A DNA stretch of 25,038 nucleotides, from the NCBI GenBank assembly GCA_015489145.1, contig WGAH01000482.1, forward strand, positions 1 through 25,038, written 5' to 3'. Origin of the DNA: Deltaproteobacteria bacterium (GTDB lineage: Bacteria; Myxococcota_A; UBA796; UBA2385). The first letter of the stretch is position 1. Each line of letters opens with the position of its first letter. The notes beneath the pieces are model-generated. The model saw only the letters and a list, made by a program, of their open reading frames with translations, had not been told where the DNA came from and did no database searches. Below are positions 13,971 through 22,001 of this stretch, piece after piece. The position numbers were made by a program, and so were the translations under genes.

Positions 13971-15986
13971 TCAGAAGGTGGCGAGGAAGCGCTCGACCTC
14001 CTCCCGTTCGAGGAGGCCCAGGCTGAGCTGGAGGCAGTCGTCGCAGATGTCGACGCGGTTGTAGCGGTAGACGCCGGCCGACTCGAAGGGGGTGCGCCCG
14101 CACAGGCCGCAGACGGCGCCGTCGGGGGCGGCGAGGGTGTGGCGGTGCTGGCGGACGTGCAGCACGCAGCGGTCGCAGATCACGACCTTGCCGCCGGCCA
14201 TCATGTGGGTGACCTCGGAGGGCTGGCGCCCGCAGGTCGAGCAGCGGGTCTTCTCGTCGTCGCCGACCCGGCGCGGCTCGCGGTGCTTCTGGGGCGGGGT
14301 GACCTCCTGGAGCAGCCGGTCGACCACCGGGCGGGCGCCGCGGGTGTCGGCGCGACGGCGCAGGCGGCGCTCGGCCTCGGGGTCGCCCTGCATGGCGAGG
14401 CCCGTCCAGGCGGCCACGGCCAGCTCGCTGTCGGCGGCCTGGGCCCAGTCGGACAGGAGCCGCCGCCCCGAGGCGCTGCGGCGCACGCCGACGGCGAGGA
14501 GCAGGAGCGCCTGGTGGGCGCGGGCGCGGCGCTTCTCCTCGTCGAGGTGGCGCTGGTAGGCGCGCACGTCGTGGGCGGGCCCGTGGCGGTCGACGGCGGC
14601 GCGCTTCAGGTCGCGCTCGGTGATCTTGAGGCCGGCGGCGAGCACGGGTTCGGGCAGGGCCTCCGCCACGGCGAGGGCGCGACCGGCGAGCTCGGGGCCG
14701 AAGGTCTCGCCGGCGGCGCGCAGCTCGACGGCCACCTCGTCGGCGACGGCGCCCTGGGTGAGCGCGCAGGCGGCCTCCCAGAGCTGGAAGCGCAGGGCCT
14801 CGTTCTGGGTGCGGTGGATCGCGGCGAGGATGGCGGGAATGGCGGAGGGACCGACGTGGCGCAGCTCGTCGAGGAGCACGCGGATGCGCCGGCGGGTCTC
14901 GCGGCGCGGGTCGAGGCGGCTGGCCGAGGGGAGGCGGTCGAAGTTGGCGACCTCGACCGACAGCGCCTTCGTCAGCCAGCCCACGTCGCCGGAGGTGCGC
15001 CGGATGCGGACCAGCTCGACGTAGCTCGGCAGGTGGTCGGGGCGGTCCTTGAGGGCCTCGCGAAGCGTCTTGATCGCCTCGGCCGGCTCGCCCTCCTCGA
15101 GCAGCGTGCAGCCGAGGGCGTAGCGGGCCTCGACGTGCCCCGGATCGACGACGAGGGCCTGGTGGGCCGTCTCGCGGGCGCGCTTGAAGTCGCCGAGCTG
15201 GAGGAAGGCCATCGCCATGCGCGCGAGGACGCGGGTGTCGTCGGGGCGCTCGCGCAGGTAGGCGCGGAAGTGCTGGACGGCGTTGTTGTACTTGCCGAGC
15301 TGGTAGGCGACCTCGCCGAGGTGGTAGCGGGCGATGGGGGCGAAGCGCTCGTGGTCGCGCAGGCGGATGAAGAAGCGCTCGGCCTCGCGAAAGCGGCCCG
15401 TCCACATGCAGCTCACGCCGAGGTCGCGGAGGATCGGGGCGAGGAGGCGCGGCGGCGGGTCGAGCTTGAGGGCCTGGACGAGGTGGTACTGGGCGCGCTC
15501 GACGAGGCGGCGCGGGCGGCCGCGCTGCTGGGCGAGGGCGGTGAGCGCGCGGCCGAGGAGCAGGTGGGCCTCCCAGGCTTCCGGGGCGAGGCGGCAGGCG
15601 CGCTCGAAGTGGCGCACGGCGGCGCCGGGATCGCGCTTGCGCTCGGCGGCGAGGCCGGCGGCGACCTGGTAGACGGGGTGGTCCTCGTCCGCGCGGGCGG
15701 CCTGGCCGAGGTAGCGGGAGGCGGCCTTGTCGCGGTCGAGGCCGAGGAGCGCCAGGCCGGCGAGGGCCAGGGCCTCGGCGTTGGCCGGGTCTTCCCCGAG
15801 CGCCTTGCGGACGTGGTTGAGGGCGGCGGTGAAGTCGGGCTCGCCGCGGCCGTGGAACAGGGCGCGGGAGACGAGGGCCCGGGCCAGCTCGACCCGCACC
15901 TGGGGGTCGTCGGGCGCGGCGGCGGCCTGCTCGTCGAGCCGGTCGACGGTCCAGTCGAGCTTCTGGTGGATGAACAGGGGCTTCAT
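13971..15986 (-). CDS. TPR protein with HEAT-like region and two C-terminal ClpX-type zinc fingers
   Basis: 671 residues, cytoplasmic by sequence. Residues about 25-330 hold a series of tetratricopeptide repeats (for example RYHLGEVAYQLGKYNNAVQHFRAYLRERPDD). Residues about 360-560 are helical with HEAT-like character (VGPSAIPAILAAIHRTQNEALRFQLWEAA). The last 90 residues contain two C4 zinc-binding modules like the ClpX N-terminal domain: C582-x2-C585-x18-C604-x2-C607 and C626-x2-C629-x18-C648-x2-C651, the same 18-residue spacing as in ClpX. There is no AAA+ domain. In ClpX this module dimerises and binds adaptors and substrates, so a scaffold or proteolysis-adaptor role is a reasonable inference. 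ATG 15986 begins MKPLFIHQKLDW; its Shine-Dalgarno is weak. The gene converges with the activase pair and diverges from the next gene. Confidence 0.85.
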   Translation of the reverse strand: MKPLFIHQKLDWTVDRLDEQAAAAPDDPQVRVELARALVSRALFHGRGEPDFTAALNHVRKALGEDPANAEALALAGLALLGLDRDKAASRYLGQAARADEDHPVYQVAAGLAAERKRDPGAAVRHFERACRLAPEAWEAHLLLGRALTALAQQRGRPRRLVERAQYHLVQALKLDPPPRLLAPILRDLGVSCMWTGRFREAERFFIRLRDHERFAPIARYHLGEVAYQLGKYNNAVQHFRAYLRERPDDTRVLARMAMAFLQLGDFKRARETAHQALVVDPGHVEARYALGCTLLEEGEPAEAIKTLREALKDRPDHLPSYVELVRIRRTSGDVGWLTKALSVEVANFDRLPSASRLDPRRETRRRIRVLLDELRHVGPSAIPAILAAIHRTQNEALRFQLWEAACALTQGAVADEVAVELRAAGETFGPELAGRALAVAEALPEPVLAAGLKITERDLKRAAVDRHGPAHDVRAYQRHLDEEKRRARAHQALLLLAVGVRRSASGRRLLSDWAQAADSELAVAAWTGLAMQGDPEAERRLRRRADTRGARPVVDRLLQEVTPPQKHREPRRVGDDEKTRCSTCGRQPSEVTHMMAGGKVVICDRCVLHVRQHRHTLAAPDGAVCGLCGRTPFESAGVYRYNRVDICDDCLQLSLGLLEREEVERFLATF

Positions 15987-16161
15987 GGGGGCCCGAGGGT
16001 GCGGGTCGAGGAATCGTACCGCGCTTCCCTATCCCCTCGGGGTGAACCGCGCCGACCGGCCGTGGAGAAGGGCGAAAGGACGGCGACAGCCGGGGCGCGA
16101 CCGGCCCCGCCGGCGCCGGGACGGTGGGCGGGTGCCGGGGGCACGGGCTACGGGCGGCGCC

Positions 16162-18801
16162 ATGGACCCGAGCCTCCCGGAACTCGCCGACCTGCGGCGG
16201 CAGCGCGCGGTGGCGGCCCTCGTGCCGCTGTTCGTCCTGAGCGGCGCCACCTCGCTCGTGTACGAGACCCTGTGGGAACGCGAGCTGCACCTCGTCGTCG
16301 GCACGAGCCAGGTCGCCGTGATCACGGTGCTGGCGGCCTTCATGGCGGGGCTGGCCGCCGGCGGCTTCCTCAGCGCCCGCCTCGCCGACCGCGCGTCGAA
16401 CCCGCTGCTGGCCTACGCGGCGCTGGAGGGGCTGATCGGCGCCTACGCCCTGGCCTTCGACCGCATCGTGGCGGCCCTCACGCCGGTCTACGAGCACCTG
16501 TGGGTGGCGCTCCGGCCCTCGCCGGCGATCTTCGCCGCCACCCAGTTCGTCGTGCTGGGCCTGGCCCTGCTGCCCCCCACCATCGCGATGGGGGCCACCC
16601 TGCCGCTTCTGGCGCGCTTCGCGGCCACCGCCGCCGACGAGGCCGGGCGCCGGGTCGGCGAGCTGTACGGCGCCAACACCCTCGGGGCGGTGCTCGGGGT
16701 GGCGCTGGCCGGCTTCGTGCTGCTGCCGGGCCACGGCCTGCGGCACACGACCTGGATCACCGCGGCCGGCAACGCCGCGCTGCTGATCGGGGCCGGCTGG
16801 CTCGGGCTGCGCGCCGGGCGCATCGGGCCGGCGCGGGCCCGCGACGAGGCGGCCTCCGAGGCGCCGCCGTGGATGGCCGGGCTGGCGCTGCTGGCGCTGC
16901 TGGCCGGCTTCAGCTCGCTGCTCTACGAGGTGGCCTGGTTCCGCCTCATGGTGCTCATGCTCGGCGGCAGCGCCTACGCCTTCAGCATCATGCTCCTCGC
17001 CTTCCTCGCCGGCATCGGGCTCGGCGGCTGGTTCGGCGGGCGGCGCGCCGACGCGGCCTGGTCGCGCGGCGGTCCCGCCGGCACCCTGGCGAAGCTGGTC
17101 CGCATCCAGCTCGGCGTCGCCCTGCTCGCCTGGGGGGCGATGTTCGTCTACGGCGAAATCCCCTTCGTGTTCACGAAGCTCTACGACGCGGTGGAACGGG
17201 CGCCGGAGTGGCTGTGGCCGGGCAAGCTCCTCATCGCCCTCGCGATCATGGCGCCACCGGCCGCGCTGATGGGGGCGACCTTCCCCTTCCTGGTGCGGGC
17301 GGCGGCGCGGGACACGCGGCTCGGCGGCCCCGTCGGGCGCCTGTACGGCTGGAACACGGTGGGGGCCATCGCCGGGGCGGCCCTCGGCGGCCTGGTGCTG
17401 CTGCCGGGCATCACCATGCGGGGCACGGTGCTGGTGGCGATCTCGATCAACCTCCTCGCCGCCCTCCTCGCCGCCGGCGTCGGGCGAATCGCCGGCGGGC
17501 GACGGCCCTCGCCGGGCCGGGCGGCGGCGGCGACGGCGCTGACGGTCGGGGCCATCGCCCTGCTCCACGCCTTCAAGCCGCCCTGGAACCCGCTGCTCAT
17601 GACGGCGGGCATGTACAAGTACGCCAGCGACCTCGCCCCGGAGGACCGCACGCGGCAGGGCGTCATCGACTTCGCGGTCACGCCCTACGAGCTGCTCTAC
17701 TACCGGGAGGGGCTGTCGAGCGTGGTGACGGTGGCGCGCGCCCGCAAGAGCGGCAACGTCTGGCTCGCCAACAACGGCAAGGTGGACGCCTCGACGCGGG
17801 TGGACATGCCCACGCAGGTGCTGGTGGCGCACCTGCCCTTCGTCTTCGCCCCCGAGGCGCGGGACGTGCTGGTGATCGGCCTGGCGAGCGGCATCACCGC
17901 CGGCAGCGTCGCCCTGCACTCGGCGCCGGAGCGCATCGACATCGTCGAGATCGAGCCGGCCATCGTCGAGGCCAGCCACTACTTCGACGCCTGGAACAAC
18001 CGCCCGCTCGAGGACCCGCGGGTGAACCTCGTCGCCAACGACGGGCGCAACTTCCTCGTGCTCCAGCCCGAGGGCAGCTACGACCTCGTCGTGAGCGAGC
18101 CGAGCAACCCCTGGCTCACCGGGGTCAGCAACCTGTTCACGCGGGAGTTCTTCGAGATGGGGCGCCGGAGGCTGCGCCCGGGCGGGGTCTGGGCCCAGTG
18201 GGTGCAGATGTACGGCATGGACACCGACGACCTCCGCAGCCTGCTCGGCACCTTCGCGGCGGTCTACCCCCACGTGCGCCTGTTCAGCACCATCGAGGAC
18301 GCCGACCTGGTGCTCGTCGGCAGCGACCGGCCGCTGGAGCTGGACGCGGCGGGGGTGGCGCGCATGATGGCGATGGACGCCGCGGTGGCCGAGGACCTGC
18401 GCCTCATCGAGTGCGGGACCCCCGAGGACGTGATCGCCCGCTACCAGGCCGACCGCGAGCGCATCCTGGCCTTCGCCGGCGACACGCCGCTGAACACCGA
18501 CGACAACATGCGAATCGAGTACTCGGCGCCGCTGCACCTCCACGAGGACACCGCCGACGCCAACTTCGTGGCGCTGCTCAAGGACACCGGGGCGCGGGGG
18601 CACGTCCCCTTCGAGGCCGTGCGCGGAGAGGACGAGTTCCTGCGGCTGGCCCGGGCCTACGCCCGGCGCGAGGACTGGGTGCGGGCGCTGCTGGTGCTCA
18701 AGGAGACCGAGCGGCGCTGGCCGGGCCTGGACGAGACGGCGCGCCTGTACGCCGAGTACCAGGAGCGCCTCCGGGCGGAGCTCGACGAGGACGACGGGTG
18801 A
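16162..18801 (+). CDS. Fused multi-pass membrane protein / spermidine synthase-like methyltransferase-fold protein
   Basis: 879 residues. The N-terminal half (about 20-465) has about a dozen hydrophobic segments in two similar halves, each opening with the LSGATSLVYETLW / FSSLLYEVAWFRL motif typical of fused MFS/spermidine synthase proteins. The C-terminal half (about 500-790) is a Rossmann-like spermidine synthase domain: DVLVIGLASGITAG (about 568-581), a following IDIVEIEP acidic motif, NDGRNFL, and SEPSNPW (645-651) where true spermidine synthases carry their catalytic Asp region. A short helical end (YARREDWVRALLVLKE) could be TPR-like. The family is widespread in Gram-negative bacteria but its substrate is not established; polyamine synthesis plus transport is inferred from domains only. 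ATG 16162 is chosen at the first family residue; no strong Shine-Dalgarno is visible. Confidence 0.88.
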   Translation: MDPSLPELADLRRQRAVAALVPLFVLSGATSLVYETLWERELHLVVGTSQVAVITVLAAFMAGLAAGGFLSARLADRASNPLLAYAALEGLIGAYALAFDRIVAALTPVYEHLWVALRPSPAIFAATQFVVLGLALLPPTIAMGATLPLLARFAATAADEAGRRVGELYGANTLGAVLGVALAGFVLLPGHGLRHTTWITAAGNAALLIGAGWLGLRAGRIGPARARDEAASEAPPWMAGLALLALLAGFSSLLYEVAWFRLMVLMLGGSAYAFSIMLLAFLAGIGLGGWFGGRRADAAWSRGGPAGTLAKLVRIQLGVALLAWGAMFVYGEIPFVFTKLYDAVERAPEWLWPGKLLIALAIMAPPAALMGATFPFLVRAAARDTRLGGPVGRLYGWNTVGAIAGAALGGLVLLPGITMRGTVLVAISINLLAALLAAGVGRIAGGRRPSPGRAAAATALTVGAIALLHAFKPPWNPLLMTAGMYKYASDLAPEDRTRQGVIDFAVTPYELLYYREGLSSVVTVARARKSGNVWLANNGKVDASTRVDMPTQVLVAHLPFVFAPEARDVLVIGLASGITAGSVALHSAPERIDIVEIEPAIVEASHYFDAWNNRPLEDPRVNLVANDGRNFLVLQPEGSYDLVVSEPSNPWLTGVSNLFTREFFEMGRRRLRPGGVWAQWVQMYGMDTDDLRSLLGTFAAVYPHVRLFSTIEDADLVLVGSDRPLELDAAGVARMMAMDAAVAEDLRLIECGTPEDVIARYQADRERILAFAGDTPLNTDDNMRIEYSAPLHLHEDTADANFVALLKDTGARGHVPFEAVRGEDEFLRLARAYARREDWVRALLVLKETERRWPGLDETARLYAEYQERLRAELDEDDG

Positions 18802-18892
18802 GGGCCGGGAATCGCTCAGGGTGGCGAGCGGGGGGCGAATCGGGCTACCGCTGGAGGCGGTCGGCTCCCCGGCGGGAGCCCGGGAGGAGTGC

Positions 18893-19321
18893 ATGCGCCG
18901 AACCCCCGTCGCCCTGGCCCTGATCGCCGCCGGCTGCTCCACCTCGCTGGCCGGCTCCTGGGAAGGCGACTTCACCTGCCCCGACACGGACCCCTTCACG
19001 ATCTCCTTCGACCTCGAGAAGGACGGCGGCGCCTTCGTCGGGGACGGGCGCGTGAGCGACTTCGTCGTCGAGTGGAAGGGCGAGTGGTACGACGCCCGCT
19101 ACGCCTTCGACCTCGAGCTCGACAAGACCGCGCCCTACGCCGAGCAGGACCTGGACTCGAGCTTCTCGAACTGCGAGATCATCCTGGTCGACGTCGGCTC
19201 GGGCGAGCTCGACTGCTCGCCGGGGCGCAACCTCGAGTGGGACGGCGCCGACACGATCACCGGCAAGCTCGCCGACTTCCTCGGCTCGGGCGTGGCCTGC
19301 TCCTTCGAGGCCACGCGCTGA
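18893..19321 (+). CDS. Small lipoprotein of unknown function
   Basis: 142 residues. The start MRRTPVALALIAAGC is a classic lipoprotein signal with Cys15 as the lipidated residue, and GGAGGAG lies five bases before the ATG. The mature part begins LAGSWEGDFTCPD and is a predicted beta-rich domain with alternating charged strands (SFDLEKDGGAFVGDGRV, YAFDLELDK) and several cysteines (TCP, NCE, DCS, ACS) that could form two disulfides. I do not recognise a named family; 'lipocalin-like, small-molecule or lipid binding' would be only a guess from the GSWEG start. It is 91 bases after the fused transporter gene on the same strand and converges with the hydrolase gene 15 bases away. Confidence 0.78.
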   Translation: MRRTPVALALIAAGCSTSLAGSWEGDFTCPDTDPFTISFDLEKDGGAFVGDGRVSDFVVEWKGEWYDARYAFDLELDKTAPYAEQDLDSSFSNCEIILVDVGSGELDCSPGRNLEWDGADTITGKLADFLGSGVACSFEATR

Positions 19322-19336
19322 GGCGCGCGGGGGCCG

Positions 19337-20725
19337 CTACTCGGTGAGGGGGGCGCAGGGCTCCGGCTCGGCGAGGACGCAGGGGGCGTCGAGGGGATCG
19401 CCGTCGAGGCGGGCGAAGATCCAGTCGAGCTGCTCGGGAAGGGAGTCCACCGCCCCCGAGACGTGGTCGGCGTCGGCGCAGACGCGGTGCTCGATGACGT
19501 AGCCCTGCTCGCAGAGGGCGGGGATGTCGGCCTCGGTGGGCGGGCTCCAGACGAGGTCGTCGTCCTCGGCCTGCACGATGAAGACCGGGGCCTCGGAGTC
19601 GTGGGGGACGGCGCTGTCGCGCAGGCCGCTCTCGGCGAGGAGGCAGCCGAAGGCGCCGAGGTCTCCGGCGTCCGGGTCGGTCGGCAGGGCGCCGGCGGCG
19701 GCGTCGGCGATGAATTCCCCGGTGAACAGGTCGCCCACGTCGGCGGCGCCCTCGACGGAGGGGAAGTCGTCGCAGCTCTCGAGCATCTCGCCGGGCAGCG
19801 CGGCGGCCACCTCGGGGACCAGCGCGGCGTCGAGGGAGGCGGCGCCCTGCCAGGCGGCCTCGCCGGCCAGCACGGCGGCCAGGCCGAAGCTCGTGTCGTG
19901 CAGGCCGTCCACGGCGCGAGCGGCGAGCGCGACGAGGTCGGTCGGGGGCACGGCGGCCACCACGGCGACGGAGGTGAACTCCGGGGCGTAGCCGGGGAGG
20001 TAGCGGTCGGTCCACAGGGCGGCGAAACCGCCCTCGCTCGCGCCCCAGTGGACGACGCGGGCCGGGTCGGGCCGGGCGACCTCGGCGCCGTCGTCGAGGA
20101 CCGCGTCGGCGAGCTTCGCCGCGGCGCGCAGGCCGTCGAGGGAGGCGACGGCGGTGGGCTCGGCGACGACGTAGGGGTGCAGCTCCGCCGAGGGCTCGCC
20201 CCAGCCGGCCATGCCGAGGTAGTCGGGGGCGGCGACGGCGAAGCCCATCGAGGCGAACAGGATCGGGAAGGCCGCGCCCTCCAGGCCCAGCGCGGTGGGG
20301 GCGCAGGCGTCGGAGAAGCCCATCGTCGGGTGCAGCCACAGCAGGCTCGGGACGGCCTCGCCGGCCACGTCGGCGCCGGCGGGCAGGACGACGAAGCCGG
20401 TGGCCTCCGCCTCCTCGCCGCGGTCCTGGGTGCGGTAGCGCACCCGCCAGGTCTGCACGTCGTGGGTCACGCGGTCGGTGAACTGCCCGAGGCCCTGGGC
20501 GTCGAGGAGCGCGCGGACGGTGGCGGCGGGCAGGGAGAGGCTCTCGGCGGCCTCGGCGGCGAGGACCTCGCCCATGGCCCCGGTGGGAAGCCAATCGTAG
20601 GCGCCGCCGCCGCAGGTCGAGACCGGCAGCTCCGGCACCGTCGCCGGCGCCTCGCCGCCGCTGTCGAGGGGCGCGTCCTTTCCGCCGCAGGCGGTGAGGG
20701 AGAGGGCGAGCAGGGCCAGGCGCAT
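19337..20725 (-). CDS. Lipoprotein alpha/beta hydrolase, secretory-lipase-like
   Basis: 462 residues. The signal MRLALLALSLTAC places the lipidated Cys at 13. The body is an alpha/beta hydrolase like secretory lipases or acyl esterases: WLHPTMGF oxyanion region (about 130-137), nucleophile elbow G-A-S230-E-G in VVHWGASEGGFAALW, a candidate acid among Asp388-390 (VQAEDDDLVWSP) and His421 (CADADHVSG). An alpha-helical lid-like insert lies between residues 265 and 345. Extra cysteines (38, 141, 318, 361, 405, 416, 449, 457) suggest disulfides in the periplasm or at the surface. GGAGGAG precedes the ATG. It is the third of three lipoprotein genes in one direction, 40 bases after its neighbour. 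The substrate is unknown; esters or lipids are likely. Confidence 0.85.
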   Translation of the reverse strand: MRLALLALSLTACGGKDAPLDSGGEAPATVPELPVSTCGGGAYDWLPTGAMGEVLAAEAAESLSLPAATVRALLDAQGLGQFTDRVTHDVQTWRVRYRTQDRGEEAEATGFVVLPAGADVAGEAVPSLLWLHPTMGFSDACAPTALGLEGAAFPILFASMGFAVAAPDYLGMAGWGEPSAELHPYVVAEPTAVASLDGLRAAAKLADAVLDDGAEVARPDPARVVHWGASEGGFAALWTDRYLPGYAPEFTSVAVVAAVPPTDLVALAARAVDGLHDTSFGLAAVLAGEAAWQGAASLDAALVPEVAAALPGEMLESCDDFPSVEGAADVGDLFTGEFIADAAAGALPTDPDAGDLGAFGCLLAESGLRDSAVPHDSEAPVFIVQAEDDDLVWSPPTEADIPALCEQGYVIEHRVCADADHVSGAVDSLPEQLDWIFARLDGDPLDAPCVLAEPEPCAPLTE

Positions 20726-20765
20726 GGGCTCCTCCGGGGGAGGGCCCAGCGTAGCCCGGCGGAAC

Positions 20766-21941
20766 TCAGTACGGGGCGTCCTCCACCCAGACCGGGTCGG
20801 CGTCGGCGTCGTCGGCGGAACTGCCGAGGACGGCGTCCCAGCCGTTGCCGCTGCGGTCCGTGGCGACCTGGCCCGAGCCGTCGTTGAAGTCGAACCAGGC
20901 CACGAGGCCCTCCTCGTCGCCCGAGAGCGGACCGGACATGCTCTCGGCGATCTGCTCGGCGGAACGCGCGACCGACCAGATTCGGACCTCGTCGAGGATG
21001 CCGTTGTAGCTGCCGGCGCAAACGCCCGCGCCGTGGCCGCCGATCGTGATCGGCAGGCTGTTGGTGGCGCCGGGGCTGTAGCTCGCCCGGTCCACCTCGA
21101 CCCCGTCCACGTAGAGGATGGCCGTGCTGCCGTCGAAGGTGCCGGCGATGTGGTGCCAGTCGCCGTCGTTGAGGCTGACGGTGCCGGTCATGCGCGGACC
21201 GCCGACGTAGTACTGCGCGGCGTGCTCCGTGCCGTAGTAGCTGTTGAAGCCGAGGAACCAGCTGTTGTAGTAGCCGCAGTAGTGCTTGCCGATGACGGCG
21301 TTCTCCCCCGAGGCGAGGGCCACGTCGGTGCGGAACCAGGCCTCGAGGGTGTGGGCCTCGGCGAGGTGCAGGTCCTCGCTGCCCGGGATGTAGAGGTAGG
21401 CGCCTTCCGCGAACTCCAACGCCGTGCCGTCGACCGGGTCCTCGCAGTCGAGGAGCCCGTCGCCGTCGCTGTCGCCCTCGTCGGTGGGCAGGGCGTCGTC
21501 GCAGTCGTCGTCGACGCCGTCACAGAGCTCGTCGGCGCCGGGATGCACGGCGGGGTCGGCGTCGTCGCAGTCAGTGCCGTCTCCGACCGCGCCCGCGGGC
21601 GGGTCGCAGGCCCGGGCCTCGGTGGCCGGATCGCCGTAGCCGTCGCCGTCGGCGTCCGTCCAGTAGGGCTCGGCCGTGGCGAGGTCGAGGTCGTCGTCGG
21701 CATCGTCGACGAGGCCATCGCAATCGTCGTCGAGGCCGTTGCACGCCTCGGTGGCGTCGGGGTGCACGGAGGGGTCGGCGTCGTCGCAATCGACGGTGGC
21801 GTCGTAGCCGTCGCCGTCCGCATCGACGGGGCCCGGCGCGGTGTCGCCGGCCGTGTCCGAACCCGCCGCCTTGGGTTCGGCGGCGGTCCGGGTGTGGCAG
21901 GCGGCGCTGAGGGAGAGGAGGAGCAGGAACGGGGTTCGCAT
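20766..21941 (-). CDS. Lipoprotein with MopE-type metal-binding repeats and a LamG domain
   Basis: 391 residues. The signal MRTPFLLLLSLSAAC gives Cys15 as lipid anchor, followed by a Thr/Ala/Pro linker. Residues about 40-82 and 95-152 are two MopE-like repeats (DADGDGY, then DCDDADPSVHP and CNGLDDDCDG), Asp-rich loops with paired cysteines expected to bind Ca2+ or another metal. Residues about 172-365 form a LamG/concanavalin-like jelly roll (HTLEAWFRTD, DGDWHHIAGTFDGSTAILYVDGVEVD, GILDEVRIWSVARSAEQI), which usually binds carbohydrate or protein. The protein is probably displayed on the outer membrane. There is no clear Shine-Dalgarno at ATG 21941, but the lipoprotein signal fixes the start. 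This architecture is common in myxobacterial surface proteins. Confidence 0.88.
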   Translation of the reverse strand: MRTPFLLLLSLSAACHTRTAAEPKAAGSDTAGDTAPGPVDADGDGYDATVDCDDADPSVHPDATEACNGLDDDCDGLVDDADDDLDLATAEPYWTDADGDGYGDPATEARACDPPAGAVGDGTDCDDADPAVHPGADELCDGVDDDCDDALPTDEGDSDGDGLLDCEDPVDGTALEFAEGAYLYIPGSEDLHLAEAHTLEAWFRTDVALASGENAVIGKHYCGYYNSWFLGFNSYYGTEHAAQYYVGGPRMTGTVSLNDGDWHHIAGTFDGSTAILYVDGVEVDRASYSPGATNSLPITIGGHGAGVCAGSYNGILDEVRIWSVARSAEQIAESMSGPLSGDEEGLVAWFDFNDGSGQVATDRSGNGWDAVLGSSADDADADPVWVEDAPY

Positions 21942-21962
21942 GGCCGTGGACGCTATCGGGAT

Positions 21963-21982
21963 GCGCCGGCCGAAGCCAGCGC
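21963..21982 (-). terminator. Stable UUCG-loop hairpin between two lipoprotein genes
   Basis: Read on the minus strand, GCGCTGGC-TTCG-GCCGGCGC folds into an 8-bp stem (one G-U pair) closed by a UUCG tetraloop. It lies between the thioredoxin-fold gene and the LamG gene. No T-run follows, so it may be an mRNA stability or attenuation element, not a full terminator. Confidence 0.4.
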
Positions 21983-22001
21983 GCTGCCGGAAGCCCGCGG
22001 A

